DNA of 64,000 nucleotides from Legionella sp. PATHC035 (GCF_026191115.1 NZ_JAPHOT010000001.1:3395001-3459000), one strand, 5' to 3'. Counted from the first letter of the stretch, positions 8,258 to 18,792 are shown. The notes: a model not told the origin generated them from the letters alone. Made by a program: numbers and translations.

Positions 8258-9319
8258 ATGATAAAAAGGATACTACTTGTTGGTATGACATTATTTTTCT
8301 TTTCAGAGCAAGTAGCTTTAGCCAAAAGCAATGCTTTTATTCCTGGATCAGGACAACATTTTATCGCTGTAATTCCTCCTGCTTCATCAACGATATCCAT
8401 TACTACCACGACTCCGAGAAAGACCTATCCTACGGCCGGAATCAAAATTCTTACCCCAGGATATCGTATTGTGGGTAAAGCACCCTCTCCTAATGGGTTT
8501 GTCCTATTTCCAGTCAGCGATACCACGCCTGCAAAAATTACTTTAGATGGACCGATAGGCTCTATAAATATCAGATTATGTTTAAATGGCACGGGTAAAA
8601 CGTATTCCTGTGAAGAATATGCTGTTTCTGTATTTTCCTCGCATGTTATTTTTCTAACCAGCCGTTTTCAGCAGACTACTGGTGGTTTAGGTGGGATTGC
8701 AGGGGCTGATGCTTTTTGCCAAAATGCTGCATTAACTTCAGGAAATCCAGCACTTCAGGGCTTGTCATTTAAAGCGTTGTTAGTTACTTCCACACGCTCT
8801 CCTTGTTCTATTGTTAATGGGAGAACCGGTTGCGGAGGTGCTTATGCACACGATTGGCCGCTTGTCCCTGGTTCACAGTATGTATATGCAGATGGAAAAA
8901 CGCTTTTTAATACAGTAAATCAAAATGGTGTTTTTGATGGCAGTAACTCAAATCTCAGAGATGACAATAACGAAGTGGTATTTGGTTTGTTCTGGACAGG
9001 TATTCAAAGTATTTTGTCAAACAGTACGGCAACTGATATCGTTGCTTGGGCCTTTGCAGATATGAACAATGCTGAAGATGGCAATCAGTACACTGCGAAT
9101 TTGGCTACATGTAACGAGTTTACTGATGGAACAGCGGCTACTAACGGTTCCCTGGGTTTGGCTGGTGAGACTTCATTGACTTTTGGAGTTGTGCCAGGAG
9201 CGACCTGGGGAAATTATCTTAATTTTAATGATGCTCAGACAGGGGCGTTGTTCAATTTATTTTCAGCAGGGATTTCTTTACCCTGTAATGAAAGTTTTAG
9301 TATTGTCTGTGTATCCTAA
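8258..9319 (+). CDS. Exported protein with C-terminal DUF1554-type domain
   Basis: The 353-residue product starts with a signal peptide (MIKRILLVGMTLFFFSEQVALA, then KSNAF). A middle part of about 100 residues rich in Thr, Pro and Ser looks like a beta-sandwich or linker. From about residue 128 (VIFLTSRFQQTTGGLGGIAGADAFCQNAA) to the end runs a domain of the DUF1554 type, a C-type-lectin-like family with the pattern [F/L]-T-x(n)-GGLxGADAxCQ and paired Cys. The end (CNESFSIVCVS) carries the closing Cys pair. The family is found in Legionella and Leptospira exported proteins; its function is unknown to me. It is probably in an operon with the barrel-like gene upstream. Confidence 0.75.
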   Translation: MIKRILLVGMTLFFFSEQVALAKSNAFIPGSGQHFIAVIPPASSTISITTTTPRKTYPTAGIKILTPGYRIVGKAPSPNGFVLFPVSDTTPAKITLDGPIGSINIRLCLNGTGKTYSCEEYAVSVFSSHVIFLTSRFQQTTGGLGGIAGADAFCQNAALTSGNPALQGLSFKALLVTSTRSPCSIVNGRTGCGGAYAHDWPLVPGSQYVYADGKTLFNTVNQNGVFDGSNSNLRDDNNEVVFGLFWTGIQSILSNSTATDIVAWAFADMNNAEDGNQYTANLATCNEFTDGTAATNGSLGLAGETSLTFGVVPGATWGNYLNFNDAQTGALFNLFSAGISLPCNESFSIVCVS

Positions 9320-9361
9320 TGCACTGCCTTACCATCCTCAGTTCAGTGAGGGAGCTCCACT

Positions 9362-9443
9362 GAGTAGCACAAGGTAACGATGGGCGCTTCTTCGCTGCTC
9401 ACGGGATGGGGGCAAAGAGCTCCCGGATAACGCTGTGCTACTC
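9362..9443. repeat. Inverted repeat between convergent genes
   Basis: Perfect 10-bp arms GAGTAGCACA (9362-9371) and TGTGCTACTC (9434-9443) flank 62 bases. It lies between the convergent ends of the DUF1554-type gene and the acetoacetyl-CoA synthetase gene. It resembles the other palindromic intergenic elements more than a simple terminator. Confidence 0.6.
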
Positions 9444-9479
9444 CGGGCTCTAGGCTCTCAAGTATTCCCTCAGGCTATT

Positions 9480-11420
9480 TTATTTCTGTAACTCTTCTCG
9501 ATTTTTAAAATAATCTAAAGCTTGGGGGTTGGCCAGGGACTGTAGATTATTTACTGGTAAGCCATGAACCACTTGTCGGACAGCTAATTCAACGATTTTA
9601 CCACTAATCGTGTGAGGAATATCTGCAACTTGCACTATTTTTGCTGGGACATGTCTTGGTGAGGCATTTTGACGAATCGTTAAACGGATTTTGTTGATTA
9701 ATTCCTCAGTAAGCTCCATGTCATCACGCAATTTAACAAACAAAACAATACGTACATCGTCTTGCCAGTCCTGGCCAATGACAACACTATCAAGTACTTC
9801 ATTAATTTTTTCCACCTGCCTGTATATTTCAGCGGTACCAATACGTACTCCTCCAGGATTTAAAACAGCGTCTGATCGCCCATAAATAATTAAACCCTTA
9901 TGCGCAGTAATCTCTGCAAAATCACCATGTGCCCATACTCCGGGGAACCGTTCAAAATAAGCCCGTTGATAAGCAATTTTTTCAGGATCATTCCAAAAAC
10001 CAACCGGCATGGAGGGGAAGGGCGCGGTGCAGACCAATTCTCCACGCTCTTCATGAACAGGATGGCCTTGTTCATCAAAAACATCAACGGCCATACCAAG
10101 ACCGAGACACTGTAACTCACCTCGATAAACAGGCAGTATCGGGTTACCTAAGGCAAAACAAGAAATAATATCTGTTCCACCTGAGATAGAGCAGAGTTGC
10201 ACATCGTCTTTGATGTGTTGATACACGTAATCATAATTTCTAGGTAAAAGAGGGGAGCCTGTTGAAAGTATGCAGCGCAAATGAGATAAGTCAAACTCAT
10301 CTTGAGGTTTAACTCCTGCTTTTTCTACAGAAGAGATGAATTTAGCACTAGTGCCAAAAACAGTAACTTGCTCTTCTTCAATGAGTTTGAATAAACGATT
10401 GCTTTCAGGATAGGTAGGGGAGCCCTCATATAAAGTGAGCGTAGCTCCCAAGGCCAGTGCGGAAACAGTCCAATTCCACATCATCCAACCGCACGTCGTA
10501 TAAAAAAATAAGTTGTCCTTATCCCTAAGATCAGTATGTAATCCTAATTCTTTAAGATGCTGCAGAAGCGTTCCACCGGCTCCGTGAACAATACATTTGG
10601 GTTTACCAGTAGTTCCTGACGAGAACATGATGTAAATCGGGTGTTCAAAGGGCAAAGAAACAAATTCACAATGACTTGCGGGACGAAGAAAGTCATTCCA
10701 ATATTGTGCCTTAGGTAACGTAGAGACATCTACGGGTTCATTTATATTCGGACAAATTACAATTTGTTTGAGCGAGCTAATGGCATCGTTAAGTTGTTTG
10801 ACTTTTTCAGCTCCATTGTGTTTCTTTCCTTGATACTGGTGTCCGTCGCAAATAAAGAGCACTTTGGGATCGATTTGGCCCAGTCGATCGATTGCTGCCT
10901 GAGCGCCAAAATCGGGTGAGCAAGAGGACCAGATCGCACCTAAAGAGGTGGCAGCAAGCATAGCAATAATTGTATGTGAGGTATTTGGCATCAGCGCAGC
11001 GACTCGATCACCTGCGGTAACTCCTACCGCTTTTAAACCTGCAGCACATTGGGCTACCAAATTATATAATTGCTCATAGCTAATCACGTGTTTGGTATTG
11101 TCTTCATTAAGACTAATTAGGGCTGGATGTTTGTCTTTTCGTGATAAGAGTTTTTCAGCAAAATTAAATTGAGCTCCAGCAAACCAACGTGCGTTTATCA
11201 TTTCACTTTTATGACTTAGAATCTGATAAGGTTCAGTGTTAAACTGTACCTGAAAGAAATCGCAAAGCGTTGGCCAAAAAGAGTCAGGATGTTTGATGGA
11301 CCAGGTATGCAAGTCTTGATAATTTGCAAAAATTTGGCTGTTCCTGTTCGCGGCAAATTCCATAAACTGCCACATCTTGCTTTCTTTCGGATGTTTGGGC
11401 TTCCATACGGTTTCATTCAT
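9480..11420 (-). CDS. Acetoacetyl-CoA synthetase (acetoacetate-CoA ligase)
   Basis: This enzyme activates acetoacetate with ATP and CoA to acetoacetyl-CoA. The 646-residue length fits the family. The adenylate-forming signature is IYIMFSSGTTGKPKCIVHGAGG (about residue 270), followed by TCGWMMWNW, then GGTDIISCF, GELVCTAPFPSMPVGFW, and the C-terminal hinge region YGRSDAVLNPGGVRIGTAEIY. The P-loop-like SSGTTGKPK and the near-terminal TISGKIVELAVR with the acyl-AMP-forming Lys are intact. It is last in the leucine cluster, where it uses the acetoacetate released by HMG-CoA lyase. A 193-base gap holding a large hairpin repeat separates it from that gene. Confidence 0.93.
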   Translation of the reverse strand: MNETVWKPKHPKESKMWQFMEFAANRNSQIFANYQDLHTWSIKHPDSFWPTLCDFFQVQFNTEPYQILSHKSEMINARWFAGAQFNFAEKLLSRKDKHPALISLNEDNTKHVISYEQLYNLVAQCAAGLKAVGVTAGDRVAALMPNTSHTIIAMLAATSLGAIWSSCSPDFGAQAAIDRLGQIDPKVLFICDGHQYQGKKHNGAEKVKQLNDAISSLKQIVICPNINEPVDVSTLPKAQYWNDFLRPASHCEFVSLPFEHPIYIMFSSGTTGKPKCIVHGAGGTLLQHLKELGLHTDLRDKDNLFFYTTCGWMMWNWTVSALALGATLTLYEGSPTYPESNRLFKLIEEEQVTVFGTSAKFISSVEKAGVKPQDEFDLSHLRCILSTGSPLLPRNYDYVYQHIKDDVQLCSISGGTDIISCFALGNPILPVYRGELQCLGLGMAVDVFDEQGHPVHEERGELVCTAPFPSMPVGFWNDPEKIAYQRAYFERFPGVWAHGDFAEITAHKGLIIYGRSDAVLNPGGVRIGTAEIYRQVEKINEVLDSVVIGQDWQDDVRIVLFVKLRDDMELTEELINKIRLTIRQNASPRHVPAKIVQVADIPHTISGKIVELAVRQVVHGLPVNNLQSLANPQALDYFKNREELQK

Positions 11421-11484
11421 CTTTCATTCTCTCTTCTTTATTGAAACGATTGTATGCTAAGTGTTGAGGGATCCCTCGGGTGAT

Positions 11485-11563
11485 TTGTAGCCCAGGTTAG
11501 CGCAGCGTAATCCCGGATCTTTATCTATAAACCCGGATTACGCTGCGCTAACCTGGGCTACAA
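11485..11563. repeat. Large hairpin repeat, two opposed copies of the dispersed palindrome
   Basis: Arms 11485-11516 and 11532-11563 are inverted copies of about 31 bases with one bulge and a loop of about 15 bases. Each arm contains the TTAGCGCAGCGTAA-type core seen at 1449-1474. It lies inside the liu cluster between liuE and the acetoacetyl-CoA synthetase gene, where it could attenuate or process the transcript. Confidence 0.85.
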
Positions 11564-11613
11564 GTCACCTGAATCATGTACACAGTTAGCACTTAAATCC
11601 GCTAGACGATACT

Positions 11614-12522
11614 CTAGATACAAGGATTGGCTAACATAGCATTTGCAACTTTTGATTGATTTTTACGTCCTAAAATCTTACAGATGGTGTCGCCTGCAGT
11701 GACAATTTTAAAGATATCCACACCAGTATTTATTCCTAAACCATGCATTAAATAGAGAACATCTTCGGTGGCTACATTACCACTTGCCCCACGTGCATAG
11801 GGACAGCCGCCGAGTCCGGCAACGGAGCTGTCAAAACGATGTACTCCATGCTGTAATGAAGTATAAATATTAGCGATGGCCTGACCATAAGTATCATGAA
11901 AATGCATTGCTAATTGATTTAGTGGTAAGAGTTTGAGTACTTGCTCGAGTAATAAGTGAGTTTGATGAGGGGTTCCTACACCTATAGTATCCCCTAATGA
12001 GATTTCATCTACACCCAAATCCATTAATTCTTGAGTGACTTCCGCTACTTTTGCCGGTGCTACACTACCTTCATAAGGACAACCTAGGACACAGGAAATA
12101 TAGCCTCGTACCCTGATGTTGTTTTCTTTTGCTAAAGCAAGGACTGGTTTAAAACGTGAAATACTTTCAGCAATTGAACAATTAATGTTTCGCTGATTAA
12201 ATTGTTCGCTTGCTGCTGTAAATACGGCAATTTCTTTCACACCGGCATCCAATGCTTTGAGCATGCCCTGCTCATTAGGCACTAGGGCGGAATAGTGTAT
12301 GGATGGTGTTTTATCTATGGCGCGAAATACTTCATTATGGTCCGCTAATTGTGGAATTGCCTTTGCAGAGACAAAACTTGTTACTTCAATATATTGCAAG
12401 CCAGATTCACTTAACAAATTGATTAATTCAATCTTGTGCTTACTGGATACAAAAGATGACTCATTTTGTAGGCCATCACGTGGTCCTACTTCTATAATGG
12501 TTACGTTTTGCGGATAGTCCAT
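11614..12522 (-). CDS. liuE: Hydroxymethylglutaryl-CoA lyase
   Basis: It cleaves HMG-CoA to acetyl-CoA and acetoacetate, the last step of leucine degradation. The 302 residues form a TIM barrel of the HMGL-like family. The metal- and substrate-binding start is VGPRDGLQNE (about 12-21), the metal-ligand His pair is in AMHFHDTYGQA, and the catalytic loop is VAGLGGCPYARGASGNVATED, with the active-site Cys in GGCPYA. It starts 12 bases after the end of liuD with a weak ribosome-binding site, so translation is probably coupled to liuD. Confidence 0.94.
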   Translation of the reverse strand: MDYPQNVTIIEVGPRDGLQNESSFVSSKHKIELINLLSESGLQYIEVTSFVSAKAIPQLADHNEVFRAIDKTPSIHYSALVPNEQGMLKALDAGVKEIAVFTAASEQFNQRNINCSIAESISRFKPVLALAKENNIRVRGYISCVLGCPYEGSVAPAKVAEVTQELMDLGVDEISLGDTIGVGTPHQTHLLLEQVLKLLPLNQLAMHFHDTYGQAIANIYTSLQHGVHRFDSSVAGLGGCPYARGASGNVATEDVLYLMHGLGINTGVDIFKIVTAGDTICKILGRKNQSKVANAMLANPCI

Positions 12523-12534
12523 AATTTTCTCTAG

Positions 12535-14499
12535 TTAAGAATCCTCTTCACTTAATGACAGTAACTCCTCTCCTTCATTCACTTGGGCACCTACATCATA
12601 GAATATATCCAATAATATGCCATCAGCAGGGGCATGAATGGTATGTTCCATTTTCATTGCTTCGAGAACGATCAAACGTTCACCGGCTTTAACACGTTCA
12701 CCAATATTTTTTAAAACGGCGACTACAGTAGCAGGCATTGGTGCTGTGAGCTGTCCTTTGTGAGCAGTAACTTCTGCACCTAGAGTTCCCCAATTAAACC
12801 GATCAATAGTAATTTGCCACTGACTCGTATACAAGGTCAAAGATTGATTTTTATTTTCAACGATTACCTGATAATTTTGTCCCTTAGTTTCAATACGGAG
12901 CTGATTGCCAGTTAAATGGCCGTGAATCAGATATTCTTCTGCCTTTAAACGTACTTTAAATTGATTTTTATTGATTGGAGTAATCAATGTTTCAAGCAAG
13001 TTATCCTTATCTTTATAGTGCCATATCCAGTGACTTCGGATTTGTGATTGCCAAGCGAAGGTTTCTTGTAACAAAGGATCTTGGATTGCGTTTATCGTGT
13101 TTAAATAATCAAAACTTACGGCCATGAGTAAAGCCATTTCGGTATCTGCTGTTGGCAGTTTTATTTCTTCTTTACTTAAAAAGTCAGTACTCAGTTCAAC
13201 CTTTCTGAATTTAGGGTGTTGACAAATTGTTTGTAAAAAGGGAATGTTTGTTTTTACACCACCAATAAAATAATGGGATAAAGCGTGCTCTAATCGATGT
13301 AGCGCTTCATCACGGTTGGCTCCCCATGCAATCAATTTGGCGATCATCGGATCATAGTACATGGTAATTTGCGATGACATTTGTACCCCTGTATCAATAC
13401 GAATGCCATCTCCGGAAGGTTCGTGCAAAAAGTGGATTTGTCCTATTGATGGAATAAAGTCATGATGCGGGTCTTCAGCATATATGCGACATTCTATTGC
13501 ATGGCCATGTGCCTCAATTTTATCTTGCGGCAAGGGGAGTGGTTCATTAGCGGCAATTTTCAATTGCCAAGCGACCAAATCCAGTCCGGTAATTAGTTCA
13601 GTTACGGGATGTTCTACCTGTAAGCGGGTATTCATTTCCATAAAATAGAAATGTCCTGAACTATCAACTAAAAATTCAACTGTGCCTGCGCCACTGTATT
13701 TTATTGATCGTGCCACTTCGCAAGCTGCTTCAGCAAGTTTTTGTCGTAGAGAAGCGGGTAAATTAGGTGCTGGTGCTTCTTCAATAATCTTCTGATGTCT
13801 GCGTTGAATCGAGCAATCACGTTCAAACAAATGAACCACGTTGCCATGGTTGTCTGCCATGATTTGTAATTCGACATGACGTGGATTAAGAACCAGCTTT
13901 TCAATGATCATGGTATCATCGGCAAAACTTGCCATAGATTCTCGTTTTGCACCAGCTAAGGCTGCGCTAAATTCTGATTCGTGATGGACCGCGCGCATCC
14001 CTTTACCGCCACCACCATTCGCTGCTTTGATTAACACAGGAAATCCTATTTTTTTAGCTTCAGCAAGCAATATATCTTCTGCTTGTGCACTGCCATGATA
14101 ACCCGGTGTTAGAGGAACTTTAGTGTTTTCCAATAATTGTTTGGCCAACTGCTTTGAAGCCATTGCCTCCATGGCCTCTACTGAGGGACCAATAAAAACG
14201 ATATCTGCCTCTTGACATGCTCGAGCAAATTCAGGGTTTTCGGACAAAAAACCGTAACCAGGATGAATGGCCTGAGCGCCACATTCCTTAGCAATATGGA
14301 TAATATTGGGTATATTCAGATAACTTTCTTTAGCAGGTGCATCGCCTACACAATATGCACTGTCAGCACTACGTACATGCAGACTGTCTTTATCAACCGA
14401 GGAATAAATAGCTACCGTGTGGATCCCCATAGAACGGGCCGTTTTGATGATTCTGCATGCAATTTCACCGCGGTTGGCAATAAGAATTTTATTAAACAT
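12535..14499 (-). CDS. liuD: Methylcrotonyl-CoA carboxylase alpha (biotin) subunit
   Basis: This is the biotin carboxylase plus biotin carrier subunit of methylcrotonyl-CoA carboxylase. The 654 residues hold an N-terminal biotin carboxylase domain ([22 protein letters not shown] loop [22 protein letters not shown]), a linker/BT-like region (about 450-580) and a C-terminal biotinyl domain with the biotinylation motif LEAMKMEH, the Lys being about residue 616. A GAGG ribosome-binding site precedes the ATG. Carboxylase family alone would also allow propionyl- or acetyl-CoA substrates, but the neighbours (liuA, B, C, E) make leucine breakdown the best assignment. Confidence 0.93.
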   Translation of the reverse strand: MFNKILIANRGEIACRIIKTARSMGIHTVAIYSSVDKDSLHVRSADSAYCVGDAPAKESYLNIPNIIHIAKECGAQAIHPGYGFLSENPEFARACQEADIVFIGPSVEAMEAMASKQLAKQLLENTKVPLTPGYHGSAQAEDILLAEAKKIGFPVLIKAANGGGGKGMRAVHHESEFSAALAGAKRESMASFADDTMIIEKLVLNPRHVELQIMADNHGNVVHLFERDCSIQRRHQKIIEEAPAPNLPASLRQKLAEAACEVARSIKYSGAGTVEFLVDSSGHFYFMEMNTRLQVEHPVTELITGLDLVAWQLKIAANEPLPLPQDKIEAHGHAIECRIYAEDPHHDFIPSIGQIHFLHEPSGDGIRIDTGVQMSSQITMYYDPMIAKLIAWGANRDEALHRLEHALSHYFIGGVKTNIPFLQTICQHPKFRKVELSTDFLSKEEIKLPTADTEMALLMAVSFDYLNTINAIQDPLLQETFAWQSQIRSHWIWHYKDKDNLLETLITPINKNQFKVRLKAEEYLIHGHLTGNQLRIETKGQNYQVIVENKNQSLTLYTSQWQITIDRFNWGTLGAEVTAHKGQLTAPMPATVVAVLKNIGERVKAGERLIVLEAMKMEHTIHAPADGILLDIFYDVGAQVNEGEELLSLSEEDS

Positions 14500-14562
14500 T
14501 AGTGCCTCATTAATTTTTTACTTTTAGTCCAAGTGTTTTGAAACTTGGTTGCTTTTGCATTG

Positions 14563-14690
14563 TAACCTGGATTATCACAGCGTTATCCAGGATCTTCTGC
14601 CATCATCCCGACTGTAACGAAGGCTCTTCCTTCGTTACACGTTGCTACAGCGTGGATACCCCTCGGTACATTCGGGATGACGGTGTTTTA
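14563..14690. repeat. Composite intergenic repeat inside the liu cluster
   Basis: The gap between liuC and liuD holds a degenerate palindrome (TAACCTGGATTATCACAG near 14567, with TTATCCAGGAT following). It also holds a second inverted element with TCATCCCGACTGTAACGAAG (about 14602) and CGGTACATTCGGGATGACGG (about 14663). Both resemble repeat families found in other gaps of the window. It is probably neutral insertion DNA, but it lies in a presumed operon. Confidence 0.55.
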
Positions 14691-14708
14691 CTACAAGGGC
14701 TATGGCAT

Positions 14709-15485
14709 CTAGCCCCAGTTTGGTGTTTCTTTTTTTAAAAATGCATTGAGTCCTTGTTGTCCTTCAGCTGATACTCTTTTCTGAGCTATCAATGAAGCGG
14801 TGTAAGTAACAAGATCTTCATTTATTTTTTTATTTGCTACGTAATGTGCTAGCTGTTTTGAAGCCTGAACCGCTTCTGGTGCATTGTTACTGATTTGATT
14901 TGCATAGCTAAGTGTGAACTCCAACAAATTTTCATCGGGAACACAGTGTTGTACCAGATTTAATGACAATGCTTTAGCCGCATCAAAGACTTCTGCACTT
15001 ATAAAAAGTGCTTTTGCACTGCGTTCGCCTATGGCTTGAACAACATAAGGGCTTATGACTGCGGGTATCAGGCCTAATTTAACTTCGGAAAAGCAAAAAC
15101 GTGCAGATTGAGATGCTATCGTTATGTCACATGCTGCGGCAAGACCTGCACCTCCACCAAAAGCGGAGCCATGTACTATCGCTAAAGTAGGTTTCGGGCA
15201 CGTATTTAAAGTGTACATTAGATTCCCGAGGACCATGGCATCCTTTTGATTTTCTTCTTCGCTATAAAGAGCCATGTTTTGCATCCACGTTAAATCAGCG
15301 CCTGCAGAAAAATGTTTGCCATTGGCTTTGAGTACTATAACGCGGACTTTAGAATCAGCAATTGCAGCATTAAGCTGATGTTGCATTTCACCTAAGAGCA
15401 GATTATCAAACGCATTATGTTTACTCACTCGATTTAGCGTAATTAAACCCAAGTGTCCCTGTATTTCATACAACAAATCGCTCAC
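14709..15485 (-). CDS. liuC: Methylglutaconyl-CoA hydratase (enoyl-CoA hydratase family)
   Basis: It hydrates 3-methylglutaconyl-CoA to HMG-CoA. The 258-residue crotonase-fold protein has the oxyanion-hole segments KHFSAGADLTWM (about 52-63) and VHGSAFGGGAGLAAACDI (about 105-122), plus a catalytic-Glu region SARFCFSEVKLGLIPAVISPYV. The start is GTG at 15485, supported by a strong AAGGAGG ribosome-binding site 7 bases upstream. It follows liuB with a 12-base gap. Crotonase sequences alone do not fix the substrate; the assignment rests on position between the carboxylase subunits. Confidence 0.9.
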   Translation of the reverse strand: MSDLLYEIQGHLGLITLNRVSKHNAFDNLLLGEMQHQLNAAIADSKVRVIVLKANGKHFSAGADLTWMQNMALYSEEENQKDAMVLGNLMYTLNTCPKPTLAIVHGSAFGGGAGLAAACDITIASQSARFCFSEVKLGLIPAVISPYVVQAIGERSAKALFISAEVFDAAKALSLNLVQHCVPDENLLEFTLSYANQISNNAPEAVQASKQLAHYVANKKINEDLVTYTASLIAQKRVSAEGQQGLNAFLKKETPNWG

Positions 15486-15497
15486 GTGGTGTCCTCC

Positions 15498-17105
15498 TTA
15501 CATACGAAATACGCCAAAGCGTGTTGGTCCAATAGGGGCATTTAAGGCTGCTGATAGACCCAGTCCTAATATTTTGCGTGTATCTTGGGGCGCGATAACT
15601 CCATCATCCCATAATCGAGCACTGGCATAATAAGGATTTCCCTGCGTTTCATATTGAGAACGCAACTGCTCTTTAAAACGCTCTTCCTCTTCTACAGGCC
15701 AGTTATTTCCTTGTTTTGCCAATTTATCTCGATTCACTTGTGCTAAAACATTAGCAGCCTGTTCGCCACCCATTACCGAAATGCGAGAGTTAGGCCACGA
15801 CCATAGAAAATTAGGGTTATAAGCGCGCCCGCACATGGCATAGTTTCCGGCGCCAAAGCTTCCGCCAACAATGACGGTGAATTTAGGAACATGAGCATTA
15901 GCAACCGCAGTTACCATCTTTGCGCCATGCTTGGCAATACCAGATGCTTCATATTTTGAACCCACCATAAAGCCTGTGATGTTTTGTAGGAATATCAATG
16001 GGATTTTGCGTTGGCAACACAGTTCAATGAAGTGAGTCCCTTTGAGCGCACTTTCACCAAATAGAATGCCGTTATTGGCAATAATTCCTACGGGATAGCC
16101 ATATAAGTGGGCGAAGCCACAAACTAATGTGGTACCAAAAAGTGCTTTAAATTCATCAAATTCAGAGCCATCAACAATACGTGCAATAATTTCTCGAATA
16201 TCAAATGGCTTTCTAGGATCAGAAGGTACTATGCCGTTAAGTTCTTTACTGTCATAAAGAGGTTCTATCGTTTCTATCCGTTTTAATTGTTGCGGTTTTT
16301 TACGATTTAAATTGCTTATGGCAATTCGTGCTAAATGAAGAGCATGGGCATCATGTTCCGCATAGTGATCGGCTACTCCTGAATGCCTGCAATGAACTTC
16401 TGCACCACCTAGTTCTTCGGCACTAATAATTTCGCCGGTTGCTGCTTTGACAAGAGGTGGGCCACCAAGAAAAATCGTGGCTTGATTTTTGACCATAATG
16501 GACTCATCTGCCATGGCAGGTACGTAGGCTCCTCCAGCAGTACAAGAGCCCATAACCACAGCAATTTGCGGGATGTTTTGTGCCGACATTTGTGCTTGAT
16601 TAAAAAATATTCGACCAAAATGATCCCGGTCAGGAAACACTTCATCCTGATGAGGTAAGTAAGCACCCCCTGAGTCAACCAAATAAACGCAGGGTAAATG
16701 ATTTGTTTGTGCAATTTCTTGTGCACGGAGGTGTTTTTTGACGGTTAATGGATAGTAAGTTCCACCTTTTACCGTGGCGTCATTCACAACAATAATGCAT
16801 TCTGTGCCTGCGATCCATCCAATTCCAGTGATAATTCCTGCCGCAGGAACCGCATCATCATACACCTGGTAGGCTGCCAGTTGGGAGAGTTCAAGAAAAG
16901 GACTCCCAGGATCAAGTAATTGTTGCAGTCGTTCTCTTGGGAGTAATTTACCATGTTTTAAATGCCGGGCACGCGCTTTTTCATCACCACCTAACGCAAT
17001 TTGCTGAATTCGATTGTGCAGTTCATCCACCAAAATTTGCATGGCTGTTTGGTTTGCTTTGAACTCCTGACTGCCGGTATTAATTTGACTGATTAATTTT
17101 GCCAT
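15498..17105 (-). CDS. liuB: Methylcrotonyl-CoA carboxylase beta (carboxyltransferase) subunit
   Basis: It transfers the carboxyl group from biotin on LiuD to 3-methylcrotonyl-CoA. The 535-residue protein has the two crotonase-like halves of acyl-CoA carboxyltransferases. The N-terminal half carries [25 protein letters not shown] and [18 protein letters not shown]. The C-terminal half carries [27 protein letters not shown] and the biotin-side [17 protein letters not shown] chose the ATG at 17105 (AAGGA 7 bases upstream, normal family length); an in-frame GTG at 17135 would overlap the preceding gene. Confidence 0.95.
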   Translation of the reverse strand: MAKLISQINTGSQEFKANQTAMQILVDELHNRIQQIALGGDEKARARHLKHGKLLPRERLQQLLDPGSPFLELSQLAAYQVYDDAVPAAGIITGIGWIAGTECIIVVNDATVKGGTYYPLTVKKHLRAQEIAQTNHLPCVYLVDSGGAYLPHQDEVFPDRDHFGRIFFNQAQMSAQNIPQIAVVMGSCTAGGAYVPAMADESIMVKNQATIFLGGPPLVKAATGEIISAEELGGAEVHCRHSGVADHYAEHDAHALHLARIAISNLNRKKPQQLKRIETIEPLYDSKELNGIVPSDPRKPFDIREIIARIVDGSEFDEFKALFGTTLVCGFAHLYGYPVGIIANNGILFGESALKGTHFIELCCQRKIPLIFLQNITGFMVGSKYEASGIAKHGAKMVTAVANAHVPKFTVIVGGSFGAGNYAMCGRAYNPNFLWSWPNSRISVMGGEQAANVLAQVNRDKLAKQGNNWPVEEEERFKEQLRSQYETQGNPYYASARLWDDGVIAPQDTRKILGLGLSAALNAPIGPTRFGVFRM

Positions 17106-17115
17106 GCTGGATTCC

Positions 17116-17430
17116 TTATCGTACCAAAATATCACTTAAAACGATGATTGTCCAAATAACCCAAGTAATCGCAATAAAGTGTGGCATGTCACCACCTTTT
17201 ATGAGTCTATAAATGAGTGCTGGAATGGCGGTAATAATTAATGGTAACACGACAAGAACTAAAATTTTGCGAATCACAAGACCCCAACCAGTTTGGCTGA
17301 ATATGGGTGTTAATTTCAAATTAACGTAAGTGAAAAACATATCAACGTAGACAATAACGAGATGAGCGTATTTTGCAAATAATACTACTAAAATACTGAG
17401 TATCAGGTAGATAAGACTGTGTCGTAGCAT
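17116..17430 (-). CDS. Small membrane protein of unknown function within the liu cluster
   Basis: I do not recognise this family. With the ATG at 17430 (AAAGG 6 bases before it) the product has 104 residues. It has about three hydrophobic segments: [22 protein letters not shown] near the start, [22 protein letters not shown] in the middle, and [20 protein letters not shown] at the end. The loops are short and mostly Lys/Arg-flanked, so it is an integral inner-membrane protein. It ends 10 bases before liuB, so it is very likely translated from the same mRNA. In-frame alternatives start at 17436 and 17466. Transport or sensing of a branched-chain acid is possible but unsupported. Confidence 0.75.
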   Translation of the reverse strand: MLRHSLIYLILSILVVLFAKYAHLVIVYVDMFFTYVNLKLTPIFSQTGWGLVIRKILVLVVLPLIITAIPALIYRLIKGGDMPHFIAITWVIWTIIVLSDILVR

Positions 17431-17595
17431 GTACATCCTTTTTATATCAAATCCCCAGCTACCCATTTGGAACTGGGGAGAGTTTGTTTTTTACCATTTC
17501 AATACGCTCACCAAATCACATTTGACTTTACTTGCGGTCAAATCTGACCTTTCTTCCGCTAAGACATTTAAAATGTGGTGAACAGTACCTTGTTC

Positions 17596-18780
17596 TTAAA
17601 TTAATTCAATGGCCATAGCTGTTGCTTCGCCACCACCAATGCACAACGATGCGACACCACGTTTTTTTCCTTGATGTTTCAAAGCATGTATTAGCGTCAC
17701 CAAGATACGAGCGCCAGATGCACCAATAGGGTGACCTAAGGCACAAGCTCCGCCATGAATATTAACTTGTTCTGGATTTAATTCAAGTTGGGTCATGGCT
17801 GCCATCGTAACTACTGCAAAGGCTTCATTAATCTCGAAAAGATCGACATCATTTTGTTTCCAAGATGCTTTATTCATCACTTTGCGAATGGCATCTACCG
17901 GTGCTGTGGTAAACCACTCAGGTGCTTGCGAATGACTGGCATGAGCAACAATACGGGCAATAGGTCTTATGCCCCGTTTTTCTGCTTGTCCAGCACTCAT
18001 TAAAATCAGACTTGCCGCACCATCAGAGATCGAACTTGAATTGGCTGCAGTAACGGTGCCATCTGCTTTAAAAGCAGGTTTTAACTGAGCAATTTTTGCC
18101 AGTTTTGCAGCATCAGGACCTTCATCTACAGTTACCGTAACATCACCTTTGCGTGAGCTGATTGTTACTGGGGCGATTTCCTCTTTAAAAGCACCTTTTT
18201 CGATTGCTTGGAGGGCTCTACTCATGGAGCGAATAGCGAATTCATCTTGTTGATCTCTGCTAAAATGAAAATGGCTCGCAGTTGCTTCTGCAAAAACACC
18301 CATTAATTTTCCTTTATCGTATGCATCCTCCAATCCATCAAGGAACATATGATCTTTTAATTCACCATGTCCAAGTCGATATCCAGAGCGTGCTTTACTC
18401 AATAGATAAGGTGCATTGCTCATGCTTTCCATACCACTCGCAAGGATAATATGTGCAGTTCCAGCTCGAATTAAGTCATGAGCGAGCATTACTGCTTTCA
18501 TTCCTGAACCGCACATTTTATTTATAGTCGTAGCACCAGAAGAATTGGGTAATCCTGCCTTAATTGCCGCTTGTCGTGCTGGAGCTTGACCAATTCCGGC
18601 TGATAAAACACAACCAGAAATTACTTCATCGATTTCTGCTGGACTAATACCTGCTTGGGATAGCGCTGCTTCGTGTGCAATTGCCCCTAACTCTGGAGCT
18701 GAAAGAGACGATAAATTTCCTAACATGGCTCCCATAGGCGTTCTTTTTGCTGCAACGATTACTATGTCATTCTGTTCCAT
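17596..18780 (-). CDS. Acetyl-CoA acetyltransferase (thiolase)
   Basis: This biosynthetic/degradative thiolase interconverts two acetyl-CoA and acetoacetyl-CoA. The 394 residues have all three catalytic elements: Cys in TINKMCGSGMKAVML (about residue 90), His in GGACALGHPIGASGAR, and Cys in ASLCIGGGEATA. I prefer the ATG at 18780, 9 bases after AGGA; ATG at 18786 is too close to it. It starts 13 bases after liuA, so they are in one operon. With the acetoacetyl-CoA synthetase it would turn leucine-derived acetoacetate into acetyl-CoA, or run in reverse to feed polyhydroxybutyrate. Confidence 0.94.
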   Translation of the reverse strand: MEQNDIVIVAAKRTPMGAMLGNLSSLSAPELGAIAHEAALSQAGISPAEIDEVISGCVLSAGIGQAPARQAAIKAGLPNSSGATTINKMCGSGMKAVMLAHDLIRAGTAHIILASGMESMSNAPYLLSKARSGYRLGHGELKDHMFLDGLEDAYDKGKLMGVFAEATASHFHFSRDQQDEFAIRSMSRALQAIEKGAFKEEIAPVTISSRKGDVTVTVDEGPDAAKLAKIAQLKPAFKADGTVTAANSSSISDGAASLILMSAGQAEKRGIRPIARIVAHASHSQAPEWFTTAPVDAIRKVMNKASWKQNDVDLFEINEAFAVVTMAAMTQLELNPEQVNIHGGACALGHPIGASGARILVTLIHALKHQGKKRGVASLCIGGGEATAMAIELI

Positions 18781-18792
18781 TTTCATTCTTCC

